Program-made: the position numbers and the translations under genes
The notes under the pieces: generated by a model
Database searches by the model: none
The model's input: the letters and a program-made list of their open reading frames with translations, nothing else
What the model was told of the DNA's origin: nothing
Part shown: positions 49,996 to 61,961 of the stretch, piece after piece
How positions within the stretch are numbered: the stretch's first letter is position 1
Layout: the number at the start of each line of letters is the position of its first letter
Assembly: GCF_020382885.2 (NCBI RefSeq)
Contig: NC_058508.1
Location: 5,138,055 to 5,202,054, forward strand
Direction of reading: 5' to 3'
DNA from: Scatophagus argus
Lineage: Eukaryota > Chordata > Actinopteri > Scatophagidae
Length of the DNA: 64,000 bases

Positions 49996-51024
49996 TTTAA
50001 TAGTAATTACTCGGTCGGTCTCCACTGAAATGTGTGGAACCAGATGGTAAATGCAGAAATTTAAATTTGTAAAGCATAAAACCACAGAAAATACGATTTC
50101 CAGCTTCAGCAGTACCACTGTAGATTTCACTGTTCGCCAGCAGGGGGTGTAGTTTCCCCGTTTCTGTCTGAGTCATGTGCTTGTTGAAGGGTCAGGATAC
50201 TCCGGAAAACGAACAGAAGCGCAACAGCACACGCTGCGTGGCAGGCAGTAGCTACTGCTGTGGACGATTTCAGGTGCTGGTGGAATGAAAACGTGACATG
50301 TGGGCCACCAGAGCTCGTTACCTGTGAATTCGAGAGCCACAGCCGTATTGGTGCTGTAGGTGTGCCGTAGTTACGCTGTATGTGCACTGCAGCTGTGCTG
50401 CATCTTTTGCTGTAGTTATACAGGAACAGTACTGGATTCCTTTTTAATTTGCTTTGAGTAATACCAGTTCATTTTTGTATTCAATAACCAGACAAAACCC
50501 TTTACTCATTTTGTTTCTCTGTGAGAAGAGCACCTTAAATTTTTTGGGAAAGACAATTAAAGATACCCACAACAAAAACTGTATTTGAAGTTGTGTGCGT
50601 GATTTAGCCCGGCTGCATGTGTGTGACAGAATGAATGAATGAATGAATGAATGAATGCAGCGCTTCAGCTCTGTAAAGGGGAGGAGACAGACAGAAACTC
50701 AGCGTCCACTGAAGAAAAGCTGCTCCCAGACTGAGTTATCACGGCATCTTACTCGGAGAATAACTTACCTCTCTTTCTGAAATGGGTTTGAGCGACTCCT
50801 CTGCTCGGGACTTGAGGGACCTTCATTAATGAAAAGGTTAAGCCAGAGTTTCTCTCATTTCAGGCTCAGTTTACTCAGTTTCTGCTAAAGCTGCTTTCTA
50901 AAACAGGCCGCTTACATTGTTTTGTTTGAGACTGTGTAAAACCAGCCCGTGTGATCTTACTGTCAGAGGTTGCGCCTCAGCAGCCTCCATAACAAGACAC
51001 ACAGAGGTTACAGTGAAAACAAGC

Positions 51025-51107
51025 TGTCAGAAGTGGGATTCGAACCCACGCCTCCAGAGGAGACTGCGACCTGAACGCAGCGCCTTAGACCGCTCGGCCA
51101 TCCTGAC
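51025..51107 (-). tRNA. tRNA-Leu (anticodon CAG), unit 2
   Basis: 83 bases; same as the unit 1 gene but with a fully paired T stem (GTGGG/CCCAC), which is the vertebrate consensus. Anticodon CAG, long variable arm GTCTCCTCTGGAGGC. Confidence 0.95.
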
Positions 51108-52261
51108 TACTTCAGGTACTGAAAAATCACTTCACAATTTCGCAACTTATACAGTATTTGCACATGGTACTTTCTCAAAGTACCTGCGGTTTTAATTATG
51201 CTCTCTTAGTGTGTTAGAACATATTTTTGAAGGATCTACTTTACCTCTCAGCACAAAAGCCAAATGAGACACTCGTGGCAGGAAGTCTTTTCTTCTTCTT
51301 AAATTCTCCTCCAAAGAAATCCCAACTCTGTATATATGCACTATTTTACTGTGTTTTTAACAGGATGTGATGTGGGCTGGCTGGTTTCATTCCCACTCAG
51401 TCCTGATAAGAACAATCCTATTGAAGACACATTATAAGCCAAAACAGCTTGAAGTGCTTTGAGATTTAACTGTGACTGACTTTAAGGGCTTTTGTTATTC
51501 TCTTAGAGTCAGTCCAAAGACCAGGACCCAAAATGCAGACACAGAGTGAGGGATAAAGTGAAGAAAAGAAAGTTTAATTAAAGTATTTTTAAAAGGAACA
51601 GAAGGAAACAACAGGCAGCTGGGAGTCCAGGTAAAAATGGTCCAAACAAATAATCCAGAATCCAAAAGCAGGGAACACAGGGCTCACAGGGATGACAGCA
51701 ACCACACACATCCTGACAACACACACACAGGGAGAGCACAGGTATATAGAGGGCAGGTAAGGAGACATAGGCAGAGCTAATTAGGGGAGGAGCAAACAAT
51801 CCAAAAGGGAAGGAAAACAGAGGACAACTAATTATTTCCATTAGAAAAACTAATTAGATCGGCAGCATACACCTTAACAAAAATTTATAAGAATTGCTAA
51901 TATGTGACTTATCTCACCACAATCATGATTTTCTGTGAAGTCTTTTGCTGACATGCCAAATCATTTCACCATGATTGGCAGCTGGCCAGGAGACTCTGAT
52001 GATGTTATGATGTTATTAGGAACCTCAGTGATCCATCAGCTCATGTTTGTCTGAAACAATACAAAACAAAAGCAGTCAAAATACTGAGCGTTCATGTTTC
52101 ACCAGCCACACATAGTTTGACATGTCTTTTTCCTGGAAAAATAAAGCAACATGGCTGATCTTCAGTGAATACTGCAATAATACATCAGTATACGTACTGA
52201 ATCAGCTGTGTCTGCAGCTTGTTTGACTTTGGCTACCGAAGACTGAAGAAGGGAGACGTCA

Positions 52262-55200
52262 TCTATGTGAAGTTTTCAGGAAGAGGAGCTGCAGGTGGTG
52301 TCTGCTGTAGACGGGAGGAGGTGGCGACTGCAGGGTGTTGAAAGTCTCTGAATTTTGAGCCCCAGAATCTTCAAGTGAAAGCAGCGACTGTGGCTTAGTG
52401 ACAGGAGGTGGAGGTGGAGGTGGAGGCTCGTGCTGCATGTATCTGCATGAATCTGCTGTGTCTTTTTGCTGTCAGCTGATGCAGGTGGCAATGCAGCTTT
52501 CTGGAACAGGAGTTTGCGAGCAGGAGTTGTAAGTCTCTGGAGGTGGACGCACTGAGACACAGTTATCTGAAAGAATGGTGGAGGTAGCACTGGATGTCTC
52601 TGGCAAAGGTTGTAGGCAGAGTTTTAGGCCCATTGCTGTCTGTTAGAATCTTCAGGTGGAGAAGGAGGTGTAGGTTGCTGACAGAGCCTGTAGGATGATT
52701 ATGATGGAGCTGTAAACTGCAGGCAGAAGATGAAAAACTCTGCAGGTGGATGTTTGGACTCCCATACTCTTCTAGAATATGTAGATGCAGGACAAGGCAC
52801 AGGTGTCTGGAAGCAGGAGGACCCAACAAAACCCCCGTGAGCAAGCACTCGGCGACAGTGGCGAGGAAAAACTTCCTTTGAAAAGGCAGAAACCTCGGAG
52901 CAGACCCCGGCTCAGTGAGGGCGGCCATCTGCCTTGACCGGTTGGGTTGTGAGAGAGAGAGAGAGACAACTGTGCACAAGTATGGTGGAGGTGGAAGATG
53001 CAGGTTGCTGAGAGAGTCTGTAGGTTGAGGTCAATGGCACAGCTTTCCACCACAGTCTTTAGGTTGGTGGCACATGATGCTGGACATTGGAGCTTCAGCT
53101 GTCTGCAAGGATCCACAGGTGGAGGAAGCTGCAGGTTGCTTATAACGGCTGTGGGTGGCGTGTCAAACTCAGGAAGTCTGCCAGAATCTGCATATTTAGG
53201 ATGCTACGGATTACTAGCAGAGGCCAGAGGTGGAGTGTCAGGTTGCAGATCTCTGCAAAAGTCTGCAGGTGGAGGCAGCCATGCAGATGTTTGGCAAAGT
53301 CTGCAAAATGGAAGACACTGAAGGAGGAGGATTGAGCTGCACTTTTCTACCAGAATCTGCTGATGGAACAGGAGGAGGAGCAGCTCTTGGTAGTGTCTAT
53401 AGGTGGAGGATCATGGTGCAGATGTCTGTCATAAACTGGAGGTGACATCAGAAGGGTAGTGGCACAGGTTGGAGCGAGAGACTGGTACTGGTGATGCGTG
53501 GTGATGACAGCGATGTCATTTTTTGGCATAGGATGGAGGAGGACATTTTTTCTTCAGGTGTCTGCAAAAATCTGCAGGTGGAGGAAACTACAGATTAGTA
53601 GCAGAGGCCAGAGGCGGAGTGTCAGGTTGCAGTCGTCTGCAAAGGTTTGCCAGAATATGCAAGCTGATGAAGCTGCAGTTAGCTGGCAGAGGCCAGAGGT
53701 CCAAACTATGGCACTTGGCTGGAATCTGCAATTGGAGGAAAGTACAGATTTCTAGCTGAGGCCAGAGATGAAGGTTGCAATGGTCCGCAAGAGTCTGCAG
53801 GTGATGAAAACAGTGCAGTTTTTTGGCAAAGTCTGCGAGCAACGGAAGGCACTGTAGGTGGAGGTTTGGTCTGCACTTTTCTACCAGACTCTGTAGGTGG
53901 AGGAGGAGGAGTATGAGGAGGAGGTGCAGGTTCCTGGCAGAGTCTGTAGCAGGTGGAATGTGGTGCAGCCGTCTGTTATGAACTGGAGCTGGAAACGACA
54001 TCACGAGCTTCATGGCACATACTGGAGCTAGAGACATGTGCTGCGTCTGACTGCGTAGATCTACAGGTGGCAATGCAGGCTGCTGGCATATAATGGAAGA
54101 GCATGTCCCAGGTGCAGCTGTCTGCAAGAATCTACAGGTGGAGGAAACTGCAGGTTTCTTGCATAAGCCATAGGAGGAGGCGGAGGCTTTTGTCTCCCAA
54201 AATATGCCGATGGGCAAAGCAGCAGGTTCCTGCCAGAATCTGCAGGTGAGGAAGCTACAGATTACTAACAGAAGACCGAGGTGGAGCCTTGGATTGAGCT
54301 GAGTCTGTCTCCGTGAATTTACGGGTGGAGGCACCACTGTAGGCTGTTCACACGTTCACGTGTGATGGTGGACACTGGAGCCGCAGCTGTCTTGAAGAAT
54401 CTGCAGAGCCAGAGGATGCAGATGGAGGTCAAAGTGCAGGTTTTTGGCAGAGACTGCAGGCGGAAGACAAAAACACTTGAGGTGGAGGCCTTGTGCTGCA
54501 TTTTTCTTCCAGTAGCTGTTGGTGATTGAGGAGGAGGTGCAGGTTTCTGGAAGAGGATGCCGGCAGGAGATGAGGGAGGACACAAATCGCTGCAGTCTGT
54601 CTGAATGCACAGGTAGAGCAATGGATAATATAACTAGCAGTGAAGCTCCAAACTGACTTGATCAATTCTAACATACATTTACAAACACTGATTTTGTTCA
54701 TGAACATCTCCTAAGAATTCTGAGTATGTGACTCACATCACCATGTTCATGATGTTCTGTGAAGTCTTTGGATGATGTGCCAAATCATTTCCAGCACCTG
54801 ACCAGGCAGCAGTTTGATGTTGTCATTAGGAACAGCAGTGATCCACCAGCTGATGTTTGTCTGAAACGACACAAAACAAAACCTGTTAAAGTATTGAAAA
54901 CATGTTATTAACGTCTCTCACATGTAGCTTTCACTCTTCAGTAGCCACTCTTTTAGTTTGCTGCACCTTTTCTGTGCAATTTACTGACTGGATTTCAGTT
55001 TACATGAGAAACATTAAGTACAAACATTTTTAAAATTTGGGAAAATCAACATGGCTTATCTTCAGTGAACGCTGTAACAATATATCAGTACACATACTGA
55101 TTCAGCTGTAGTGGCGGCTTGTTTCAGTTTGGCAGCTCAAGACCGAAGAAGGGAGACATCATCTCTGTAGAGATTTCAGGAAGAAGCAAACTGTGACTGT

Positions 55201-55705
55201 CGGCTGCACCAGATCGGTGGATGGTGTAGCTGTATATGGAGGCGGAGGTATTTGGCAGAGTCTGCTTGCAGATGATGGAAAACACTGCAGGTGGAGGTTT
55301 GAGTTTTTCTTCCAGAATCTGTAGGCAGAGGAGGAGGAGGTGCAGGTTTCTGGAAGAGGATCCGTGAAGGAGCGGACTTTGGCTTTGGAGGACTTGAACA
55401 ATCCATCAGAATGTCCAGGTGGAGGTGGCAGCAGATATTTCTGGTTGTGGGTAAAAGTTGACAGATTTCTGCCCGAATCTTCAGGTGGAAGTGGTGGGTG
55501 CAGGTTACTGGCACAGGCTGTAGGTGGAGGCAGTGGTGTAGATTTCTGAGAGAGGTCGCATGCAGGAGTTGGAATCAGGTCTAGTCGGAGCAGTCAGGTG
55601 TCTGCTGCCCGCAGGTGGAGCCTCGGTCAGCAGACGGTTGATGTATTAAGTAGGCAGAGTTCATTTCTAAACACGGGTGGTGGAGACTGCAGGTGAAGGA
55701 TGGAA
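52262..55705. repeat. Degenerate TGCAGGTGGAGG-rich minisatellite (unit 3)
   Basis: Unit 3 counterpart of 22590-26050, with exon-like block B at 54747-54860 between its two parts. Lacks about 20 bases at its left edge that units 1 and 2 have. Confidence 0.75.
54747..54860 (-). other. Exon-like block B, open frame of 37 codons (unit 3)
   Basis: Same acceptor and open frame as in units 1 and 2. Its block A counterpart ends near 52051. Confidence 0.4.
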
Positions 55706-55875
55706 CATCTTACTCCAGTTGGATTTCAGAGGTTGTTTGAGTTTGGCAGATGATTTCATTTAGTTGCTGGTTGAGGTTGAGGCTGGCTTGAACAGTTTTC
55801 TGACAGTTGACAAACGTATTTGATCTTGTTTAACTAATATAAAATAAAGTTGGCAGTGGAACTGCTGCTTTCGGT

Positions 55876-58346
55876 TTAGTTGGAGGTTTTTGCTCTCTTG
55901 TTTGGTGGCTGTTCAGGGCTTGGTTCTCCAGAAGTATCAACATTATACAGGGGAGGATACACTCCAACCCCGTATGATACGTCCACGTGCACCAGTCCGT
56001 CTTCATTGGCTGATGACGTAAACGTGGGACGATCCAGTCTCTCCCACAGCTTCTGCTTGATACGTCGTCCCAGCTCTAAACTGTACGGACGAACCCTGCC
56101 ACTCTTGTATCTATGAGCCGTGGAATGTGAAGCAATTAAATAATCACAAAACTTTTGATTGACAAACGCATATATTGAAAGACTGAGTGGTCAGTATTGG
56201 AATAATTTGACAAATGCCATATGATCTGACTGAGAGAGTGACATACCTCAGCATATCATCTACCACTCCATGGTATAGTTGCTGGTATTCTTCCACTGAG
56301 CAGTTGTGTATTTTCAGTGGAGCATCACGGTTTACACCAGCTGAGCTCAGCTGCTTATCAGCACTGGAGGGCTGGGGGCTGGGAGGCACATTTGATATCC
56401 CTGGCAGGTCAGCAGGTGGGATCGTGGACTGAAGGCTTGGGACCAAATTGACGGTCACACGATGTTCAGTAGAAGGTTTGGAAGGAAGAGGAGCAGAGCT
56501 TCGTTTCCTCTTGCGGGAGAGGTTGGCAGTGGATGCAGAGTGCTGAGGCCCGGAGGTTAAATTCAGAACCTGAGGAAGATCATCAGCACACGAGAGGATG
56601 TCAGGCTCTGCTCCAAAGTTTAGAGAGGACTGCTTTGTCAAATTCCAAGACACTTCACATATTCTGTTCAGCTGTTTTTACACCTGACTGCTCAAACAAT
56701 TTGGCTTCAAGGGCAATAAAAACACATGGAAGCTGAGAATGACGTAGCTTGCAGTTGTTTCAATAGCATCTCAACATCTCAAGATGAGAAGGTCATTGTT
56801 TTTAACAAAGGCCAGTTAATACGTGTTGTTATTTTGAGGGAAACAAAGGCTGATTTCTTAAAGCAACAAGATAATTTATCATGTTGACAGACTTCAGTAG
56901 AGTGAAAAGAGTGGACCAGGACATACAGACTCTGTGGGTTGGAGTTTCAAAATAAACCACACAGACTTTTTCTGCTTGTTGTAAGAATGTTTTCCTCAGT
57001 GATTTGATATGAGGATGTCTACATGATGGCTAATTATTGTCAGAGATAAGCTCACACACAGCGGTGATCTTCAGCAGATGTGTTACTGTCTATTAGGCTG
57101 CAAAGAATTCTCGCTCTCACACAGAATTTCTGATCAGTGAATGAGTAAAAAACTTGTTATGTTCCTTTAATATTTTCAGCCAGATATCTGACCTGGTCAG
57201 TGTTGCAGCACAGACACTTGCTGTGGTCTCCACTCTTCCCTGCTCGGATTGCCTGGCGAGCAGAGGGTCTCCTCTTCCTCCAGTAGGAATGATCTTCCAG
57301 ATGGACGGGAACGTCACACTGCAACAACACACACACACACACGTGTTAGAATGAGGCTCAACCAGTGCAGTAAAATCACCAAGTGGCACTGAAAATGTGT
57401 ATTTCATAACCTTCCTTGAAAAAGTATTATTTCTGAGCACCAAGGCCTGTTGACTTTCCAGCCAATTAAAGGCTCCACCTTAAGGCCCTTGTAAGGTGGC
57501 CCTGGGCTCATGTTCCCAACGTTTTCCAGTTAAAATGACTCCCAATCCAACATTGTACTTTTTACTTAACTACACTCGTGTCTTTTGGCTACTTGTTACC
57601 CTCCAGATTAAGAGTTTTGCATCCAAAACAGGTGAAGAATTTATGAAATATGAGGCCTTGTAAATTAACCTACTTGAAAATAAGTTTCACCTCAACCAAC
57701 TATTAAAACTCTGCTTACACATTAACACATGAGTAATAATAATGTAATGATACATCGCAGTCTAACAGTAACAGTTCCACTATTATCTGAATACTTCCTC
57801 CATCACTGCCGCCTCCTACACTGTGTTTAATACGCATGCGTTGGCCTGAACGGGTCCCTCATCTCTCTCTGCTTTATTCATCTGGAGTTTTCCTACAGGA
57901 TATTGTGTGTACCATGTGACCCCCGGGCTGAGGTGAGGTGGGGGTGTTCATGACACAGCTTGTTGGCAATACATCAGTGAACTTTGAGGCTTTTTACAGC
58001 CATGAATTTCAAATACAGACAAAATTCAATAAGACTTTCAAAGTATTAAAATCTCACATTTTCCATGATGGAAGTTCGTTGTGTCACTTTCGCCTTATTC
58101 AGGGAGTCTTTGGACCTTGACAGGATGGAAAAATCCTCAGTAGAAGCGCTAATTTTCCAAAAATAGCCGATTGAAAACTTGTGCAAAGCTTTCTTGACCG
58201 TCAGATGTTTGTTTGTTTTTGAATGATGCTGGAACACGAATGATGCACCTGGAGACCAAACCTGGCAACCATGGAATCGTGCCCTTCCATCCTGTACACA
58301 TGTGTGTTTGACAGGCGCGTCTCACCTGTGGGATTTCAAATCCCAT
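55876..58346 (-). CDS. Gene U, copy 3: unrecognised multi-exon nuclear-type protein
   Basis: Proposed minus-strand exons: 58346-58326 (MGFEIPQ, tentative), 57318-57193 (42 codons), 56671-56247 (425 bases), 56110-55876. Phases and splice borders agree and the sum is again 807 bases, 268 residues. Residues seen to differ from copy 2 include RQAIRAG for RQANRAG and NFGAEP for NFGPEP; no stop or frame shift is present. The copy is retained in the truncated unit and lies about 300 bases from the point where unit 3 ends, so any promoter further upstream would be different from those of copies 1 and 2. Confidence 0.55.
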
Positions 58347-58645
58347 CCATATTTCACTGTAGAGGAATGTACAGCTCTGACTGCGGCCTCATCGTGTTGT
58401 CTGCTACAAGTTGGCTCTCACTCTTTATTTGAACTGATTCGATCTGTGCAGGCTTCTGCAACACTTTGACACGCACACTGCGTTTCAAGCTCATTTCTTC
58501 ATGTGTTCACAGAGGATTTGGGATTTTCACTCAGTCTGTGTCTCAGCTTTGTCAGCTCTCACGCGTTTATGTACATTATGCTCCATAAACACCACAGAGT
58601 GTAAAAGATGTGTGTGCGGCTTTAATTAGCCTAATGAGGCGCACA

Positions 58646-59087
58646 CGCAGGTTTTTATTGAATGTTGATGTTCACTTCCCTCTACATTGTGGAATTTATT
58701 AAAACTTAATATGTCCGTAAAAATACAACCTTCAGTGCGACAAAGAAGCTGTCTGACAGCTTCAGAAACCACATGACGATAATGCTTCATTAAAAAAAAT
58801 CAGATGCTTTTTCTGTCACTCTGTCAATAAACACATTCAAAATTTTAATGTGCTCATTTGTCAGTCTTGGGTGTTACAGATCAGGCTTTCGCAATGTTCG
58901 TAGCTGTTCAAAATCGTTCAGCTCTTGCCGCCCACGTACGCGCCGTACGCATCTCTGATGCCGCACACAGAACAAATAAAGTTTGCTCCAAAACTGATTT
59001 TTCAAGTCAGGCAATCGCAATACTGTGGTCATTTAAAAGGATTTAAAATTACACAAACACAGATATAAAGTACTGATATGTGTCTGA
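58646..59087. other. Stretch without a supported gene between the array and a LINE
   Basis: Joins the cut end of unit 3 to the LINE remnant that starts at about 59088. Weak similarity to the unit 2 sequence past its (CA)n tract may go on for about 60 bases. A 62-codon open frame (58858-59046) has no recognisable product. Confidence 0.4.
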
Positions 59088-59173
59088 GGGGAATGAGACG
59101 GAGTACAGCTCAGTCATCGTGGACTTTGTGGACTGCTGTGAGCGCAACCACCTGTGCTTAAACAACAGTGAAA

Positions 59174-61445
59174 CACTAAAAAAATACACTGGCTTAACTT
59201 AAAAAAAAATTGTTGTAACAATTTGCATTTATCTTTTTAAGTAATTCCAACTAAGCCATTATTGAGCATTTCCCATGAGACTTTTATAATTGGACTTATT
59301 ACAACTTACAATTACAACAGCTTAATTATGTTGAACCAACTCAATTTTTATATCAAAGTTTTAGTGTTAAATAGTGGTCAAATTATTAGTATTAGTATTA
59401 GTAACTTATTTCACTTAAGTCAGAGTAAATTAGACACGGCAAATCCAGTTTTACTGTCAAACTGTATTTATTGTAACCAACTTCTATCAACAACGATTTT
59501 TATTGCAATCAACCAGCAATATCAGGTGAAGGACATGGTTGCAGATGCGGTAAATGCTAAAGCCCTGCCTAAATACCCTGTTTCAGAGCAAAATAGGTAA
59601 GCAGAGTAACAACTTGAAGAATAGAAACCCTCTCATCCCCCTCAACATTCACTCAATTCACCTCGTGAAAAATATACTTATAGTATAATGTACTACTTGA
59701 AATGTAAACAGTGTGATGAACTGGCACATGTTACAAACTGTTTTTATCAACTAATTCCTCACCTTTCATCCTCTTAACATTAACTTTTACTGAACTTCAT
59801 GTGTACTTCAGGTGTAAACTTAAATTGTACTTCAAGTACTTTAAATATACTGAAAAACATGTACTGAAAAAGTGTATACAGCAAAAACTTTACAAACATA
59901 CAAACACAATGTATAAACATAAATGCAACATTTCCAATTAGGACAGTTTTCACATCTTTTAGTACAGGAGTTTACTTTTCAGAGACTTACTTTTCGGACT
60001 TGCTTTCAGACCATCCAGCTCAAGGAATACCTTTTGAAACACTTCAAAAGTGAGCGAGTAGATCAGCCCCATGAGCAAGGCACAGGCTCTGGGTACGTCC
60101 ACATCTTCCAGGACTTCTGTTCCCTCGATCACAATCCGTGTGCTGCATCAGATGTTCTACTTCTGGTTAGAATGATCATCAACGCTTCATTGGTGAGATC
60201 CCCATCAACCCAGCACAAATAGGTCAGAATCAATGTCAGAATTAAAAACATGAGTAACAATTAAAAACAAGACTAACACAAAGTATAGTTTTGGTTTTTT
60301 TGTGTCAGATTTACCTACCAACTGCTCTTTAAAGAGATTCTCCTCCTCCTCTTCTCCGAGGTACACCACGACCAGCTTGTGACCAGTTATTCCGTTTCTG
60401 AAAAACAAGAAGAAGAAGAAAAATACAGTTAGAATTAAATCATACCAGAAATGGTTATGTGATCAAAATAAACAGCTTATTACTAACCTGCAGCCACAGA
60501 AAGAATTAAGAGATCACTGCAAAATCACTGCAGATCAATGCAAAATCACCAGTTTCTTATTTGCAAAAAAAAAACAACAAAAAACTGTAACATCAAAACC
60601 AAACATTAAAAAGACTTAGTTACATCAGCTAAGTCGGTATAGAGCCTACTGTGCCGCACAAACCATGTTTCCACTGCAAGATCGTCTTTAACTTTTGTGG
60701 CTAACAGCTAACAAGTTAGAGCTTTTCCGTTCGAATTAATTTGTTGTTATTAGCGTTAGCGGCTAACGGCTAGCGGTTTTCCACAACATCTTCCTCACTA
60801 ATGTCAGCTGATATATGTCTGCAAACACGAGGGCTGAAGATTCATTCCCACAGCAGTTCTGGGACTACAAATTTGGGCACCTTATAGCTGACTCCAATGC
60901 ACTTCCAATGTTAAAAATTAAGTTACTTTGAAGACATTAGCCAGCTAGCTAAAAGCTGAGGACAAGACACGCTGCGGACAGTTCAATTTTAGTATAGTGA
61001 AAGTGGACTGAGCGCTGATAGTTACTTGCTGTTACATATAAAATTAAAAAAATATTTATTCACCAAGTAAAGTTAATCCAGCCTTGACCTTCACTCCTTG
61101 CGATCTCTCCCTCGCTGTTGCTGGTGCAGTCTGGCAGCATAAAATGGCCGTCACTTTCTCTGTTTTAATACGTGCACACGTGAAAGGAAGCTGCACTGAC
61201 TTAATATTATAACACAATATTAAGTTTCACTAACTTAACACTTTTCCTTGTTAAGTGAAGGCAGAAATGCTTATCAATCAAAAACAATATATTTCTGAGT
61301 TAAGACATCTTTCCTTATTTGATCAACTTCTTGTAATATGTTATGAACTTAATAAAACAATGGGCATGTAACAAATCGTATTTTTTTGCTGAAAAAGCTC
61401 ATGTTTTTAAGTCATACTAACTAACCTCCTGAATTATTTTTTAGA
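59174..61445. mobile_element. 2.3-kb element with CACT..AAAAAA termini carrying host-family exons
   Basis: The left end CACTAAAAAAATACACTGGC and the right end (minus strand) CACTCTAAAAAATAATTCAG form imperfect inverted repeats, each followed by an (AA/GA)CTTAAAAA stretch. It interrupts the LINE frame between ERNHLCLNNSE and KEMAIDFWRR, so it is an insertion. The ends are of a type common in teleost non-autonomous DNA transposons; I cannot name the superfamily. Its minus strand holds exons of a multicopy fish protein family (59959-60397), and the right third (60600-61200) has a promoter-like GC richer stretch. No transposase is seen. Confidence 0.55.
59959..60397 (-). pseudogene. C-terminal exons of a multicopy fish protein family inside the TIR element
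   Basis: Minus strand: exon 60397-60319 between TTTTTCAG and GTAGGT encodes HKLVVVYLGEEEEENLFKEQ; the next exon encodes VDGDLTNEALMIILTRSRTS and, after a one-base frame change near 60135, VIEGTEVLEDVDVPRACALL, MGLIYSLTFEVFQKVFLELD, GLKASPKSKSLKSKLLY and stop at 59959. From memory, uncharacterised fish proteins with N-terminal C2H2 fingers end in GLIYALNLxYP..LKYTFEVFQKLFLELD..KLSPKVxSLKxKLL; here the middle (ALNLxYPxxLK) is missing. So it is a broken partial copy. The zinc-finger half of the same family seems to be what is left at 30009-30451 and 44951-45393. Confidence 0.55.
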
Positions 61446-61961
61446 GTGAAGGAGATGGCGATTGACTTCTGGAGAAGAGCTCGGGCATTGAGATGGTGGA
61501 CAGTTTTAAGTGTCTGGGTGTTTACCTCAACCATGAACTGGACTGGTCACAACTGCCCTGTACATCTGAGGAGACTGAGGTCCTTTGGAGTGTGCAGGCC
61601 CCTTCTACGGACATATTATGACTCCGTGGTAGCCTCTGCTAGTTATTTCGCTGTGGCCTGTTGGGGACCGGGCAGCACAGACCGAGACAGGAAGAGACTG
61701 AACAAAACTGGTCAGGAGGGCCAGTTCTGTCCTGGGCTGCCCACTGGACTCTGTGGACTTTTTCAGCAGCAGAATGTTACACCCTCAGTGTAGCGCAGGT
61801 CCTTCAATCCCACTGCTGTTAGACTGTACGTCTCAACAGTCTGGTCCTCATTTCCTCCCTGTCCTCACAGAACTGTGCAATACTTACCAACAATCATCAC
61901 CTTTCACCACTATGCTGACATGTATATGGAATGTATAGCTTATATTGTATAGTGTTTATTT

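Larger units (their letters stand above)
36470..51175. repeat. Tandem segmental duplication, unit 2
   Basis: Complete second unit, about 14.7 kb, directly abutting unit 1 in the same orientation and with the same order of elements. Against unit 1 it lacks most of the 11-bp minisatellite beside tRNA-Gln(CTG) and about 50 bases near 40230, and has small changes in the minisatellite region. Confidence 0.92.
51176..58645. repeat. Tandem segmental duplication, unit 3 (truncated)
   Basis: Third copy in the same orientation. Near-identity ends around 58645, where units 1 and 2 have the (CA)n tract at 28915 and 43855. Weak similarity (ACTTCCCTC..ATTGT) may go on for about 60 bases beyond that. Unit 3 therefore has the minisatellite and gene U but no zinc-finger fragment and no tRNA genes. 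It also has an insert of about 57 bases at 56883-56944 not seen in units 1 and 2. Confidence 0.9.

Noticed and set aside
61446-61793. A new 115-residue host gene
   Set aside because: Reads as the continuation of the LINE reverse-transcriptase frame begun at 59088.
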